A stretch of 53,969 nucleotides of DNA from Aquibium sp. ELW1220 (GCF_030398385.1 NZ_JAOAOQ010000031.1:10664-64632), one strand, 5' to 3'; counted from the stretch's first letter, positions 1-9,404 are shown. Program-made: numbers and translations. The notes: generated by a model not told the origin, from the letters alone.

Positions 1-1037
1 GCGATGTGCTTGATCGTGGTGAAGTTTGCCGGTGCGTGATCGGTGCGCAGGCGGCATTCATCGTCGCGGAAGACCATGTCCATGACCCAGTGCAGGGCAT
101 TCTCGACGGCCCAGTGATCGCGCACGACGGCCGCCATCTCGCTGGCGGGAAGCGTGAGCGAGGTGATGAAGAAGCGGGTCTCGGTTTCGATCCTGTCCTT
201 CAGTTCGCGCCTGCTGTCGACGACGACGACGCCCTTGAGGCCCGGCCAGCCGTGGCGCTCCTGCAGCCATGCCACGTCATGGATGACGGTGGTGGTTCTG
301 GTCTCGATGCGGCCGTGGTCGCCATCGACGCGCGGCGCGGCCGTGGTGACGGTCGTGTCCCTGAAGGACCTGGCCTTCTGCTCCCGGACGAAGAGTTCGA
401 CATCCTCGCGCAGCGATCCTTGGTTGCCCTTGAGGGCAAGGACATAGTCGGCTCGCCGGTCGATGATCTTGCGGGCAATGTCGCGCTGGCAGCCCATCGC
501 GTCGATGGTGACGATGGCGCCCTCGATGGCCAGCATGTCCAGGAGCCTGGGGATGGCGACGATCTCGTTGGCCTTGTCGGCCACCTTGACCTGGGCGAGC
601 ACGAGGCGCTGGCGCGCGGCGAAGGCCGAGACCATGTGGACCGGCGCCTTGGCACCTTTCGAGCGGCGCAGCGTCTTGCCATCGATCGCGACGACGTCGG
701 CCGCGACGCCGGTCTGCGACGAGACCCAGGCGGCAAAGCAGCGCTGGAACTGCTCGGCATCGAGGCTGGCCAGGATGTCGCCCAGATGATCGTGCGCGGG
801 CGTGCCGTCCGCAAACGGCCGGAACCGCCGCAGCAATTCGAGCTTCCGCTCGCCGAACCGGGCAATGTCGGTGATCGCGTCGGCACCGGCCAGCACGGCG
901 AGCAGGCACAGCAACAGCACCTCGTCGAGCGGGTAGATCACCTTGCCACGCTGACGCGGGTCCGGCAAATCCTCGAAATGGCGCAGGAAAACGACCGTCT
1001 CGTCGAATGCGCCACCATCTTGCACGCCATCTTCCAT
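1..1037 (-). CDS. ISAs1 family transposase, 3'-truncated by window edge
   Basis: This is a DDE transposase of the ISAs1 (H-repeat associated) family. Reading the minus strand from the ATG at 1037 gives an uninterrupted frame of about 345 residues with the family hallmarks. The N-terminal DDE_Tnp_1-associated region contains [16 protein letters not shown]. The first catalytic Asp lies in [12 protein letters not shown], the second in [10 protein letters not shown], and the frame runs on through [12 protein letters not shown] and [20 protein letters not shown]. The family is usually about 370-380 residues, so roughly the last 30 are outside the window. No stop or frameshift is visible, so the gene may be functional. 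The other long frames over this region on both strands are shadows. Confidence 0.93.
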   Translation of the reverse strand, partial: MEDGVQDGGAFDETVVFLRHFEDLPDPRQRGKVIYPLDEVLLLCLLAVLAGADAITDIARFGERKLELLRRFRPFADGTPAHDHLGDILASLDAEQFQRCFAAWVSSQTGVAADVVAIDGKTLRRSKGAKAPVHMVSAFAARQRLVLAQVKVADKANEIVAIPRLLDMLAIEGAIVTIDAMGCQRDIARKIIDRRADYVLALKGNQGSLREDVELFVREQKARSFRDTTVTTAAPRVDGDHGRIETRTTTVIHDVAWLQERHGWPGLKGVVVVDSRRELKDRIETETRFFITSLTLPASEMAAVVRDHWAVENALHWVMDMVFRDDECRLRTDHAPANFTTIKHI

Positions 1038-1123
1038 CGCCGTCCTCCGCAACCGAATCAGAGGACACCGACAGATTCAGCACTTCAAAGCTTTGTCACG
1101 CTCGCATTCACCCGATTGCCCTG
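1..1123 (-). mobile_element. ISAs1-family insertion sequence, one end inside the window
   Basis: The transposase gene plus about 86 bp of upstream sequence form one side of an insertion sequence. Read on the minus strand, the sequence ending at 1123 begins CAGGGCAATCGGGTGAAT, which resembles the CAGGG-type terminal inverted repeat I associate with ISAs1 elements, so I place the IS boundary at 1123. The other terminal repeat and one copy of any target duplication lie outside the window, so the boundary cannot be confirmed here. Confidence 0.7.
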
Positions 1124-1142
1124 TCGGCCCCCGGCTCCATTC

Positions 1143-1171
1143 TTGACAAACCACCCCGCCCATGCGCTTTT
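1143..1171 (+). promoter_or_regulatory. Candidate aspS promoter next to the IS end
   Basis: A perfect TTGACA lies at 1143-1148, about 20 bp outside the proposed IS boundary and 99 bp upstream of the aspS ATG. There is no convincing -10 hexamer at 17 bp spacing; the sequence there is C/T rich. The call rests on the -35 element alone. Confidence 0.35.
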
Positions 1172-1246
1172 CGCGCGGATTTTGGAGGGCCGGGCGGTCG
1201 CCGCCTGCGGCCCCGGCATCGTTTCTCGAGAAGACCGGATATCCTC

Positions 1247-3142
1247 ATGCACCGCTATCGCAGCCATACCTGCGCCCAACTCCGCAAGTCCGACGAGGGC
1301 ACCACCGTGCGCCTGTCGGGCTGGGTTCACCGGGTCCGCGACCATGGCGGGCTGCTGTTCATCGACCTGCGCGACCATTACGGCATGACGCAGATCGTCG
1401 CCGACCCGGATTCGCCGGCCTTCAAGGTGGCCGAGACGGTGCGCGGCGAGTGGGTGATCCGCGTCGACGGCAAGGTCAAGGCGCGCACCGCCGAGACGGT
1501 CAACAAGAACATGCCGACGGGCGAGATCGAAATCTATGCCGACGAGATCGAGGTCTTGTCGACGGCCAAGGAACTGCCGCTGCCGGTGTTCGGCGAGCCG
1601 GACTATCCCGAGGACATCCGCCTCAAGTACCGCTTCCTCGACCTTCGCCGCGAGACGCTGCACAAAAACATCGTCCAGCGCACGAAGATCATCGCCGACA
1701 TGCGCCGCCGCATGACCGATGTCGGCTTCACCGAATATTCGACGCCGATCCTGACCGCCTCGTCGCCCGAGGGCGCGCGCGACTTCCTGGTGCCGTCGCG
1801 CATCCACCAGGGCAAGTTCTTCGCCCTGCCGCAGGCGCCGCAGCAGTACAAGCAGCTGTTGATGGTGGCGGGCTTCGACCGCTATTTCCAGATCGCGCCC
1901 TGCTTCCGCGACGAGGACCCGCGCGCCGACCGGCTGCCCGGCGAGTTCTACCAGCTCGACCTGGAGATGAGCTTCGTCACCCAGGAAGACGTCTGGACGA
2001 CGATGGAGCCGGTGATCCGCGGCGTCTTCGAGCAGTTCGCCAACGGCAAGCCAGTGACGCAGGCTTTTCCGCGCATCCCCTACGATACGGCGCTGCGCAA
2101 ATATGGCTCCGACAAGCCGGACCTGCGCAACCCGATCGAGATGCAGGCGGTGTCGGAGCATTTCGCCGGTTCGGGCTTCAAGGTCTTCGCCAACATCCTG
2201 GCCAACGACCCGAAGGCCGAGGTCTGGGCGATTCCCGCGAAGACGGGTGGAAGCCGTGCCTTCTGCGACCGCATGAACGCCTGGGCGCAGCAACAGGGCC
2301 AGCCGGGGCTGGGGTATATCTTCTGGCGCAAGGCAGAGGCTGAGCGCACGGACGTGGATGCTAAGTTGATGCATTCGATGCTCGCAAAGGCCATCGGAAC
2401 TGAAAGCGAGGAGGCTGTTCGAGCGGCCCACGAGAAATACTTTGAGCAAATCGAGGGTTCGGGTCCGCTCGCCAAAAACATTGGCCCGGAACGCACAGCA
2501 GCCATTGCGGCACAACTCGGTTTAAGTGACGGCGACGCCTGCTTCTTCGTGGCCGGCGATCCGGCGAAGTTCTACCGGTTCGCGGGCGACGCACGGACGC
2601 GGGCGGGCGAGGAGCTGAACCTCGTCGACCGCGACCGCTACGAGCTGTGCTGGATCGTCGACTTCCCCTTCTTCGAGTGGAACGAGGAGGAAAAGAAGGT
2701 CGACTTCGCGCACAACCCGTTCTCGATGCCGCAGGGCGGCATGGAGGCGCTGGAGAACCAGGATCCGCTGACGATCAAGGCCTTCCAGTACGACATGGTC
2801 TGCAACGGCTTCGAGATCGCGTCGGGCTCGATCCGCAACCAGTCGCCCGAGCTGATGGTCAAGGCCTTCGAGACCGTCGGCCTGTCGAAGGCCGACGTCG
2901 AGGAGCGCTTCGGCGGCCTCTACCGCGCCTTCCAGTACGGCGCGCCGCCGCATGGCGGCATGGCGGCCGGCGTCGACCGCATCATCATGCTGCTGGTGGG
3001 TGCCAAGAACCTGCGCGAGATCACGCTGTTCCCGATGAACCAGCAGGCACAGGACCTTCTGATGGGCGCGCCGTCGGAGGCCCTGCCGGCGCAGCTGCGC
3101 GAACTCGGCGTGCGGGTGATCCCGCAGAAGAAGGACGAATAG
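1247..3142 (+). CDS. aspS: Aspartate--tRNA(Asp/Asn) ligase with a 39-residue atypical segment
   Basis: This cytoplasmic class II aminoacyl-tRNA synthetase charges tRNA with aspartate. I chose the ATG at 1247 because [13 protein letters not shown] is the conserved N-terminus; the frame continues upstream without homology. The OB-fold anticodon domain ([22 protein letters not shown], residues 26-47) is followed by the class II core ([32 protein letters not shown]) and a C-terminal motif 3 region ([12 protein letters not shown]). The length is 631 residues where related enzymes have about 595. The excess sits at residues 363-401 (2333-2449), within the bacterial GAD insertion domain, between YIFWRK and [12 protein letters not shown]. 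From 2333 to about 2535 the codon use is unlike the rest of the gene (TTA, AGT, AAA, ATT). The frame is intact, so the enzyme is probably made. Confidence 0.95.
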   Translation: MHRYRSHTCAQLRKSDEGTTVRLSGWVHRVRDHGGLLFIDLRDHYGMTQIVADPDSPAFKVAETVRGEWVIRVDGKVKARTAETVNKNMPTGEIEIYADEIEVLSTAKELPLPVFGEPDYPEDIRLKYRFLDLRRETLHKNIVQRTKIIADMRRRMTDVGFTEYSTPILTASSPEGARDFLVPSRIHQGKFFALPQAPQQYKQLLMVAGFDRYFQIAPCFRDEDPRADRLPGEFYQLDLEMSFVTQEDVWTTMEPVIRGVFEQFANGKPVTQAFPRIPYDTALRKYGSDKPDLRNPIEMQAVSEHFAGSGFKVFANILANDPKAEVWAIPAKTGGSRAFCDRMNAWAQQQGQPGLGYIFWRKAEAERTDVDAKLMHSMLAKAIGTESEEAVRAAHEKYFEQIEGSGPLAKNIGPERTAAIAAQLGLSDGDACFFVAGDPAKFYRFAGDARTRAGEELNLVDRDRYELCWIVDFPFFEWNEEEKKVDFAHNPFSMPQGGMEALENQDPLTIKAFQYDMVCNGFEIASGSIRNQSPELMVKAFETVGLSKADVEERFGGLYRAFQYGAPPHGGMAAGVDRIIMLLVGAKNLREITLFPMNQQAQDLLMGAPSEALPAQLRELGVRVIPQKKDE

Positions 3143-3146
3143 TCCG

Positions 3147-3770
3147 ATGGCCGCCGGCCTGCGCGTCCTGGTGACCGGCTTCGAGCCCTTCCCGGGCGCG
3201 CCGGTCAACCCGACGGAGCGGCTGGTGGCGGGGTTGCGCGCCGCGCCGCCTGCGCTCGACGGCATGGCGGCGTTCCGCGCCGAGATCCTGCCGGTCGACT
3301 ACGACACGGTGGGGCCGCGGCTTTCGGCGATCGGCCGCGATTTTTCGCCGCACATCGCCATCCATTTCGGCCTCGCCACCGAATGCGCCGGCTTCCGGCT
3401 GGAGCGGCTGGCGCGCAACCGCTTCGAGGCCGACCGGCCGGACAATGCGGGCATTCTGCGCGCGGCCGGCAAGGTCTGCGAGGGGCCGGAGACCCTGGCG
3501 TCGGGGCTGCCGCTCGACGCGATCGCCCGCCGGCTCGCGGCCATGGGCCTGCCGGTCGAATGGTCGGACGATGCCGGCGGCTATCTCTGCAACACCGTCT
3601 TCATGCTCTCGCGCGCCCATGCCTGCGACGGCTTTTCGCCCGGAATGAGCGGCTTCGTCCACGTGCCGCTGACCGGGGAGGGGGCCGGGTTCCCGCTCAG
3701 CGACGCCGGCCTCCTGGCCGGCGCGCTGGCGGTGGTGGGGGAGTGTGTGGGAGTAGTGAGTAGTGAGTAG
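3147..3770 (+). CDS. pcp: Pyrrolidone-carboxylate peptidase (pyroglutamyl-peptidase I)
   Basis: This cytoplasmic C15 cysteine peptidase removes N-terminal pyroglutamate from peptides. The 207-residue protein opens with the typical VTGFEPFPGAPVNPT. The catalytic triad can be placed at Glu86 (LERLARN), Cys148 (GGYLCNTVF) and His172 (GFVHVPL). The gene starts 4 bp after the aspS stop and may be co-transcribed with it. The last five codons and the stop (VVSSE-stop) are written entirely in a heptameric tandem repeat that continues downstream. A change in repeat number would therefore alter the C-terminus, although the catalytic core would be untouched. Confidence 0.93.
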   Translation: MAAGLRVLVTGFEPFPGAPVNPTERLVAGLRAAPPALDGMAAFRAEILPVDYDTVGPRLSAIGRDFSPHIAIHFGLATECAGFRLERLARNRFEADRPDNAGILRAAGKVCEGPETLASGLPLDAIARRLAAMGLPVEWSDDAGGYLCNTVFMLSRAHACDGFSPGMSGFVHVPLTGEGAGFPLSDAGLLAGALAVVGECVGVVSSE

Positions 3771-3790
3771 TGAGTAGTGAGTAGTGAGTA
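3753..3790. repeat. Tandem heptamer GTAGTGA, 5.4 copies
   Basis: Five perfect copies of GTAGTGA plus a partial sixth run from 3753 to 3790. The first copies encode the C-terminus and stop codon of Pcp. On the plus strand the unit can be read as AGTGAGT, which is one base from GGTGAGT, the reverse complement of the unit in the array at 3822-3891. The two arrays are therefore near-inverted copies and can fold on each other. Confidence 0.95.
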
Positions 3791-3821
3791 GGGGGGCTTG
3801 CGTTCGAGGCCGTTCGTCCTA

Positions 3822-3891
3822 CACTCACCACTCACCACTCACCACTCACCACTCACCACTCACCACTCACCACTCACCACTCACCACTCAC
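3822..3891. repeat. Tandem heptamer CACTCAC, exactly 10 copies
   Basis: Ten perfect consecutive copies of CACTCAC occupy 3822-3891 with no variants and no spacers. The array lies in the gap between pcp and the convergent gene at 3899. It ends 8 bp before the stop codon of that gene. Perfect copies suggest recent slippage-driven expansion. Together with the inverted array at 3753-3790 it could form a long hairpin that ends transcription from both sides. Confidence 0.95.
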
Positions 3892-3898
3892 CGACTTA

Positions 3899-5083
3899 CT
3901 ACTCGTTCGCCGCGATCCCGAACCCCAGCTGCTGCGGCAGGGCCTGCGGGGCGGTCATGGCGCTGGCGGCGACGAGGGCGAAGGGGAGCGGGTTTTCCGG
4001 CTCGACGCTGATCTCCAGGCTTTCGGGATTGTCGAGGAAGGTGTTGACCGCCGCGCTCACCGCCGCCGTCAGCGCCGGATCGCCGACCTGGGCCAGCGCG
4101 AAGGGCAGCACCGCCTTGGCCTGGTTCTTGATGTCGGACGGCTGGACGCCCTGCTGGGCGGCGACGAAGGACAGGACCTTGTTCGTCAGGCTGTCGTCGT
4201 CGAAGCGCACGCTGGCGCCGTGCAGGTTGATCTGCTGCATCAGGCCGAGCATCGCCATGCTCTGCGCCGACTGGTCCTGGCCCTCGGTTGCGGCCATCTG
4301 GGTCTGCATCTCGCGCAGCGCCTGGATGAACTGGGGCGTGTAGCCGCTGATGTCGAGCGTCATGCCGAAGGTGCCGGCCTCGGCGATCGAGGTGTTGTAC
4401 TCGTCGATGGTCATGCGGCCGTCCTGCGGATTGTAGGTGCCGGACATCTCGACGTAGCCCTTGAGCGTCTGGTAGCCGAGTGCGTCGATCACGGCCTTCG
4501 ACTGGGCATCTTCCACCATCGCGAGATTGACGAAGAACTCCTCCACCGCCGCGCCGAAGGTCAGGGTTCCGTCGTCGGCCGAACTCGAGTCGCTGTGCAC
4601 CTGGCTCATCGAGAAGACTTCCTGGCCGCCGGCCGAGAAGGACATCCGGTCGATGTCGGCCGTGGCGTAGATCATGAGGGTGTTCATCGGATCGCTGGCA
4701 TCCGCTTCCGGCAGCTGCAGGCCGGTCATCGAAATGCCGTCGATGGACAGCGTCATGCCGTCTTCCGTGCGCGAATAGCCAGGCATGGTGACGTCGCCGA
4801 CCAGGATCACGTCGCCGTCCTGGCTGATGTCGGAAAGCGTGATGTCGCCGATGGGCGCGCTGCCGTCGACCCCGTCCGCCGAGGCGCTGACGCCCTGCAG
4901 GACGAAGCCGTCGCCCTGTTCGGCGATCCCGCTCCAGGAAAGCTGCAGCCCCTGGGCGGCCAGCAGTGCCTTGATCCGCTGGCCGACCTCGTCCGCGCTC
5001 TGCGCATGGGCAAGGCTGGGCATGGCGGCGAGCACGAGGCCGCTGACGGCGAGGCTGCGAAGTTTCGACTTGAGGTACGTCAT
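3899..5083 (-). CDS. Conserved secreted protein of unknown function
   Basis: I do not recognise the family with certainty. The ATG at 5083 gives a 394-residue protein with a clear Sec signal peptide (basic MTYLKSKLRS, hydrophobic LAVSGLVLAAM, cleavage near AHAQ), so it acts in the periplasm. The mature part is acidic, rich in Asp, Ser and Gly, and has repeated beta-strand-like stretches (GDGFVLQGVSASADG, IGDITLSDISQDGDVILVGD). This resembles the layered beta proteins described in alphaproteobacteria under DUF numbers. The open frame extends upstream to 5584, but that part lacks coding character. It is a single gene convergent with pcp. Confidence 0.75.
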   Translation of the reverse strand: MTYLKSKLRSLAVSGLVLAAMPSLAHAQSADEVGQRIKALLAAQGLQLSWSGIAEQGDGFVLQGVSASADGVDGSAPIGDITLSDISQDGDVILVGDVTMPGYSRTEDGMTLSIDGISMTGLQLPEADASDPMNTLMIYATADIDRMSFSAGGQEVFSMSQVHSDSSSADDGTLTFGAAVEEFFVNLAMVEDAQSKAVIDALGYQTLKGYVEMSGTYNPQDGRMTIDEYNTSIAEAGTFGMTLDISGYTPQFIQALREMQTQMAATEGQDQSAQSMAMLGLMQQINLHGASVRFDDDSLTNKVLSFVAAQQGVQPSDIKNQAKAVLPFALAQVGDPALTAAVSAAVNTFLDNPESLEISVEPENPLPFALVAASAMTAPQALPQQLGFGIAANE

Positions 5084-5556
5084 CGTTTGTTCCCTGAGTT
5101 GGTCGCGCCTGCGCGCTGTCCGAATGGTCGACGCCGAAATCGTCAGGATGATGTCTAGCCGCAGATTTCGCCGGCCATCTGTAAACTTCGCCACTTTCGG
5201 AATGGTGTCGCCGTCATTGTCGGCGGGCACATGTGCGACTCCGTCGTGTCTCGGCTTGAATTCAGTCACCGCGAAAGCGCATGTAGCGTTCCGCTGGCGC
5301 AGAGCAGCCTGAAGGGTGTCGGCGCTGTGTGGCTCTAGATGCCGAAGACGGTTCATGTTGTGCCGGCAATTGCGGAAGGCGTAGCCTGCACGCCCTGGAA
5401 CAGGGTCGATAGGGTTGCGCCTCGGCTGAAGCCGGGGCGCGGGCAGCCCCCCAAAACCGAAGGCCCAGAAACGACTGACCCCGGGAGCATGCTTCTCAGC
5501 AGAGGCCGACCCGGGGTATACAAAGGGAAATCTAATACGTTTTCTGTTAACCGCAA
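5084..5556. other. Intergenic region with two G/C-rich hairpins
   Basis: No gene is supported between the divergent starts at 5083 and 5557. Two hairpins are visible. The first is an 11-bp stem with one mismatch at 5417-5427 and 5430-5440 with a 2-base loop. The second is ACCCCGGG at 5478-5485 pairing with CCCGGGGT at 5510-5517. GC content falls toward 5530-5560, which fits the acquired character of the next gene. Short open frames here look like non-coding shadows. Confidence 0.5.
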
Positions 5557-6183
5557 GTGAACATTTTGCGAACGTCTCAAACAAACGCCTCGCTGGAGCG
5601 AACGCTCACCCGAAGACGGCTCGACAGATATCTGACGGCATCCGGAGGCGACCTGGATGCCGCTCTCGCGCTTTATGAACGGAACACGCGGCTATCGGAA
5701 GCTCTTTATGGGCCTCTTCAAGCGTTGGAAGTTTGTTTGCGAAACTGCCTCAGCCAGGAGATGAGGGTGGCCTACGGAAACGACTGGCTGGTCAACGGCG
5801 CTCCTCCTTTCGCTCGATTCGCCATAGACAACGTTGCCGGCGCGCGGACGCATTTTACGGCCCCATCGATGGATGATCTGGTCGCTGAATTGAAGTCTGC
5901 CTTCTGGGTGTCGTTGCTCGGCCCAGGATATGACGCGACCCTCTGGCGCTCTGCGCTGCACAAGGCGTTCAGGGCCGCCGGCCCGAAGAAAAGAAACCTT
6001 GTGCACAGCCGTCTCAATGCGCTGCGGCGGTTTCGCAACAGGGTTGCACATCATGAGCCGATTTTCAGCAATGCCATGCAAATGCACACAGAGTGCCTCG
6101 AGGCGGTAAGCTGGATGTGCGCGGACACGTGTGCGTGGGCCAAACACCACAGTCGGTTCCCTGCCGTTCATGCAGCCCCCTAG
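5557..6183 (+). CDS. Abi-like HEPN-type protein, putative abortive-infection gene
   Basis: This 208-residue protein resembles the Abi_2 / Abi-like family associated with phage abortive infection. The sequence shows an N-terminal helical part with ALYERNTRLSEALYGPLQALEVCLRN, and the characteristic C-terminal RNRVAHHEPIF. In that motif Arg160-x4-His165 matches the R-x4-6-H signature of HEPN ribonucleases. The frame begins at a GTG. The gene is less GC-rich than its neighbours and stands alone between parC and an unrelated gene, which suggests acquisition. No partner antitoxin is adjacent. Assignment to Abi/HEPN is from motif recognition; RNase activity is inference. Confidence 0.75.
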   Translation: MNILRTSQTNASLERTLTRRRLDRYLTASGGDLDAALALYERNTRLSEALYGPLQALEVCLRNCLSQEMRVAYGNDWLVNGAPPFARFAIDNVAGARTHFTAPSMDDLVAELKSAFWVSLLGPGYDATLWRSALHKAFRAAGPKKRNLVHSRLNALRRFRNRVAHHEPIFSNAMQMHTECLEAVSWMCADTCAWAKHHSRFPAVHAAP

Positions 6184-6253
6184 GAGCTGAACCGATACAC
6201 GCGCGACGGCCGGATCGCTTGCTCCGAATCGCCTGATTCGCTAACTGCCGCAT

Positions 6254-8542
6254 ATGTCGAAATCCCAAACGCCGCCGGACTCCGGCGATGACAGTTCAGG
6301 CATCGAGCCCGTCGACCTGAAGAAGGCGCTCGAGGAGCGCTATCTGGCCTATGCGCTGTCGACCATCATGCACCGGGCGTTGCCCGACGTGCGCGACGGG
6401 ATGAAGCCGGTGCATCGCCGCATCGTCCATGCCATGCGCCTCTTGAGGCTCAACCCCGACCAGCGCTTCGCCAAGTGCGCCTCGATCGTCGGCGAGGTGA
6501 TGGGCAAGTTCCACCCGCATGGCGACCAGTCGATCTACGATGCGCTGGTGCGGCTGGCCCAACCCTTCTCGGTGCGCTACCCGCTGGTCGACGGCCAGGG
6601 CAATTTCGGCAACATCGACGGCGATAACGCAGCCGCCATGCGCTACACCGAGGCGCGCATGACCGAGGCCGCGACCGAACTCCTTGCCGGCATCACCGAG
6701 GACGCGGTCGACTTCCGCCCGACCTACAACGAGGAGAACGAGGAGCCCATCGTTCTCCCCGGTGCTTTCCCGAACCTGCTCGCCAACGGGTCGACCGGGA
6801 TCGCGGTGGGCATGGCCACCTCGATCCCGCCGCACAACGTGGCCGAACTCGCCAAGGCCTGCCTGCATCTGATCGACCACCCCGATGCGACGGTCGAGGA
6901 TCTGCTGACCAAGGATCCGAACGCCGAGGATGCCGACGAGAACATGGTGCGCGGGCCGGACTTTCCGACCGGCGGCATCATCGTCGACCGCTGGCCGACG
7001 ATCGTGGAGGCCTACAAGACCGGCCGCGGTTCGTTCCGCGTGCGGGCGAAGTGGACCGTCGAGGACCAGGGCCGCGGCACCTGGCAGATCGTCGTCACCG
7101 AGATTCCCTATGGCGTGCAGAAGGCCAAGCTGATCGAGAAGATCGCCGAGCTGCTTCTGGCGCGCAAGCTGCCGCTGCTCGACGACGTGCGCGACGAGAG
7201 CGCCGAAGACGTGCGCGTGGTGCTGGTGCCGAAGAGCCGCACGGTGGATCCGGCAATCCTGATGGAATCGCTGTTCAAGCTCTCCGAGTTGGAGAACCGC
7301 TTCCCGCTCAACATGAACGTCCTGTCGCGCGGCCGGGTGCCGAACGTCGTCTCGCTCAAGCAGGCGCTGCAGGAGTGGCTGGAGCACCGCAAGGAGGTGC
7401 TCGTCCGCCGCTCGAAGCACCGGCTGGCCGAGATCGAGCGGCGGCTGGAAATCCTCGGCGGCTACCTGATCGCCTATCTCAACATCGACGAGGTGATCCG
7501 CATCATCCGCGAGGAGGACGAACCCAAGCCGGTGATGATGGCCAGGTGGAACCTGACCGACACCCAGGCCGAGGCGATCCTCAACCTGCGCCTGCGCGCG
7601 CTGCGCAAGCTCGAGGAATTCGAGATCAAGACCGAGTTCGACAAGCTGACGATCGAGAAGGGGCAGATCGAGGCGCTGCTGGCTTCCGACGCGAAGCAGT
7701 GGAAGACCATCCGCTGGGAGGTGGAGAAGCTGCGCGACCGCTTCGGCTCGCACACCGACCTCGGCCGTCGCCGCACCCAGTTCGCCGACGCGCCCGAGCA
7801 TGACGAGAGCCACATCCACCAGGCGATGATCGAGAAGGAGCCGATCACCGTCGTCGTCTCCGAGAAGGGCTGGCTGCGCGCGCTGAAGGGCCATCTGGCC
7901 GAGTTCGACAGCCTGGCGTTTAAGGAGGGCGACAAGCTCAGGCTCGCCTTCCATGCCCAGACGACGGACAAGATCCTTGTGCTCACCACCGGCGGCAAGT
8001 TCTACACCATCGGCGCCGACCGCCTGCCCGGCGGGCGCGGCCATGGCGAGCCGATCCGCATCATCGTCGACATGGAGAACGACCAGGACATCGTCACCGC
8101 CTTCGTCCACGATGCCGAGCGCAAGCTGCTCGTCGCCTCGCACGAGGGCTATGGCTTCGTGGTGCCGGAGGCCGAGGTGGCCGCCAACACCCGCAAGGGC
8201 AAGCAGGTGATGAACGTGAAGACGCCCGACGAGGCCGCCCGGTGCCTCACCGTGTCCGGCGACCATGTTGCCATCGTCGGCGAGAACCGCAAGATGCTGG
8301 TCTTCCCGCTCGCCCAGATTCCCGAGATGACGCGCGGCAAGGGCGTGCGGCTGCAGCGCTACAAGGACGGCGGCGTCTCCGACATCAAGACCTTCGAACT
8401 GGACAAGGGCCTGACCTGGACCGACTCCGCCGGCCGCGCCTTCGTCAAGGGCAAGGCCGACCTCGTGGAGTGGACCGGCGACCGGGCGACGGCGGGACGG
8501 ATGGTGCCGAAGGGATTTCCAAGGACGGGGAAGTTCGGGTAG
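6254..8542 (+). CDS. parC: DNA topoisomerase IV subunit A
   Basis: ParC is the DNA-cleaving subunit of topoisomerase IV, which unlinks daughter chromosomes together with ParE. The protein has 762 residues. It has the winged-helix cleavage domain ([24 protein letters not shown]), the active-site Tyr131 in AMRYTEARM, a tower and coiled-coil region (residues about 380-500), and a short C-terminal beta-pinwheel with degenerate blades. That short pinwheel separates it from GyrA, which would be about 900 residues. In the quinolone-resistance region the sequence reads [14 protein letters not shown], so the position equivalent to E. coli Ser80 is Gln and Glu84 is Asp. I recall this as usual for rhizobial ParC, so it should not be read as an acquired mutation. 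Confidence 0.95.
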   Translation: MSKSQTPPDSGDDSSGIEPVDLKKALEERYLAYALSTIMHRALPDVRDGMKPVHRRIVHAMRLLRLNPDQRFAKCASIVGEVMGKFHPHGDQSIYDALVRLAQPFSVRYPLVDGQGNFGNIDGDNAAAMRYTEARMTEAATELLAGITEDAVDFRPTYNEENEEPIVLPGAFPNLLANGSTGIAVGMATSIPPHNVAELAKACLHLIDHPDATVEDLLTKDPNAEDADENMVRGPDFPTGGIIVDRWPTIVEAYKTGRGSFRVRAKWTVEDQGRGTWQIVVTEIPYGVQKAKLIEKIAELLLARKLPLLDDVRDESAEDVRVVLVPKSRTVDPAILMESLFKLSELENRFPLNMNVLSRGRVPNVVSLKQALQEWLEHRKEVLVRRSKHRLAEIERRLEILGGYLIAYLNIDEVIRIIREEDEPKPVMMARWNLTDTQAEAILNLRLRALRKLEEFEIKTEFDKLTIEKGQIEALLASDAKQWKTIRWEVEKLRDRFGSHTDLGRRRTQFADAPEHDESHIHQAMIEKEPITVVVSEKGWLRALKGHLAEFDSLAFKEGDKLRLAFHAQTTDKILVLTTGGKFYTIGADRLPGGRGHGEPIRIIVDMENDQDIVTAFVHDAERKLLVASHEGYGFVVPEAEVAANTRKGKQVMNVKTPDEAARCLTVSGDHVAIVGENRKMLVFPLAQIPEMTRGKGVRLQRYKDGGVSDIKTFELDKGLTWTDSAGRAFVKGKADLVEWTGDRATAGRMVPKGFPRTGKFG

Positions 8543-8586
8543 CGCGCCCGGGCGATGGTCCCCGCTCCGGCGCCCGGAAAGCCTTC

Positions 8587-9288
8587 ATGACGAGCGACCG
8601 GGCGGAACTGCTGCTGTTGCACGCGCTTCCCCTCGACGCGTCCATGTGGGCGAACCAGATGGACCTGCGTCCGTCCCGTACCGTCGCGCCGACGCTCTAT
8701 CGTTTCGGCGATCGCATCGGGTCCTGGGCCGCATCCGCTCTGGCCGCGGCCAGGGGAAACCGTCTCGTCGTCGTTGGCTGTTCGGTCGGCGGGTCCTGCG
8801 CGCTGGAGATCGCAGCTCTCGCACCGGAGCGTATCGCCGCGCTGGTGCTGATCGGAACCAAGGCTGTTAACCGGCCGGATCCCGGCCTTCGCGACGCCGC
8901 CCTGTTGACGATCGCCACGGGCGGGCTGGAGGCGGCCTGGGCGGCCTACTGGGCGCCGCTGTTTTCGCCGCACACCCCTGCGGAGGTGGTGGAGCAGGCA
9001 AGGGCGCTGGCGCTTCGGCAATCTCCCGACGAACTGGCCTGCGGGATCACCGCGTTCCACACCCGGCCGAGCCGGGGGCAGGTGCTTGAGGATCTCGCAT
9101 GCCCGATCGTCATCGTCACGGGAGCGGACGATGTCGCCCCGGGGCCGGCGACGAGTGCCGGGCAAGCGGCGCTGGCGCGGCATGGCCGGCTCCACGTGAT
9201 CCCCGACTGCGGGCACTACGTGCCGCTGGAACGACCGGATGTCTTGAATGGCATCCTGCGGGAGGTGATCGACGGCATCCACCCATGA
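8587..9288 (+). CDS. Alpha/beta hydrolase
   Basis: This 233-residue cytoplasmic alpha/beta hydrolase starts at the ATG at 8587, 44 bp after parC. The nucleophile elbow is GCSVGG with Ser66. The acid is probably the Asp in VTGADDVAPG and the base the His in PDCGHYVPLERP, in the correct order for the fold. The C-terminal arrangement is like the esterase/BioH/RutD group. The substrate cannot be told from sequence. The same frame is open upstream inside parC, but that part is a shadow. Confidence 0.85.
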   Translation: MTSDRAELLLLHALPLDASMWANQMDLRPSRTVAPTLYRFGDRIGSWAASALAAARGNRLVVVGCSVGGSCALEIAALAPERIAALVLIGTKAVNRPDPGLRDAALLTIATGGLEAAWAAYWAPLFSPHTPAEVVEQARALALRQSPDELACGITAFHTRPSRGQVLEDLACPIVIVTGADDVAPGPATSAGQAALARHGRLHVIPDCGHYVPLERPDVLNGILREVIDGIHP

Positions 9289-9350
9289 CTCGTCCGGCCC
9301 ATATCGCCACCGAAGTCGAAGTGGAGCCTTTGCCTCTCAACCCAAGCGCC

Positions 9351-9388
9351 TTGCCTCGAAGATTTGCGCGCCCTCGATATCCGATATA
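9351..9388 (+). promoter_or_regulatory. Candidate promoter of the toxin-antitoxin pair
   Basis: TTGCCT at 9351-9356 is followed after 17 bp by TCGATA at 9374-9379. A second A/T-rich hexamer, GATATA, lies at 9383-9388. The run GATATCCGATATACATGTAC contains short palindromes that could serve as an operator for autoregulation. This is weak pattern evidence placed correctly just upstream of the gene at 9405. Confidence 0.35.
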
Positions 9389-9404
9389 CATGTACTGAAG
9401 TCCG

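Noticed and set aside
3822-3891. CRISPR array
   Set aside because: The repeat is a perfect 7-bp tandem without spacers and there are no cas genes.
5084-5584. N-terminal extension of the secreted protein at 3899-5083
   Set aside because: The extension has no family similarity, differs in composition, and would hide an excellent signal peptide starting at 5083.
6480-6560. Quinolone-resistance mutation in ParC (Gln at the Ser80 position)
   Set aside because: I recall [14 protein letters not shown] as the normal rhizobial sequence, so no acquired mutation is implied.
6296-8266. 656-codon open frame antisense to parC
   Set aside because: Same explanation: a codon-bias shadow without start-site signals or homology.
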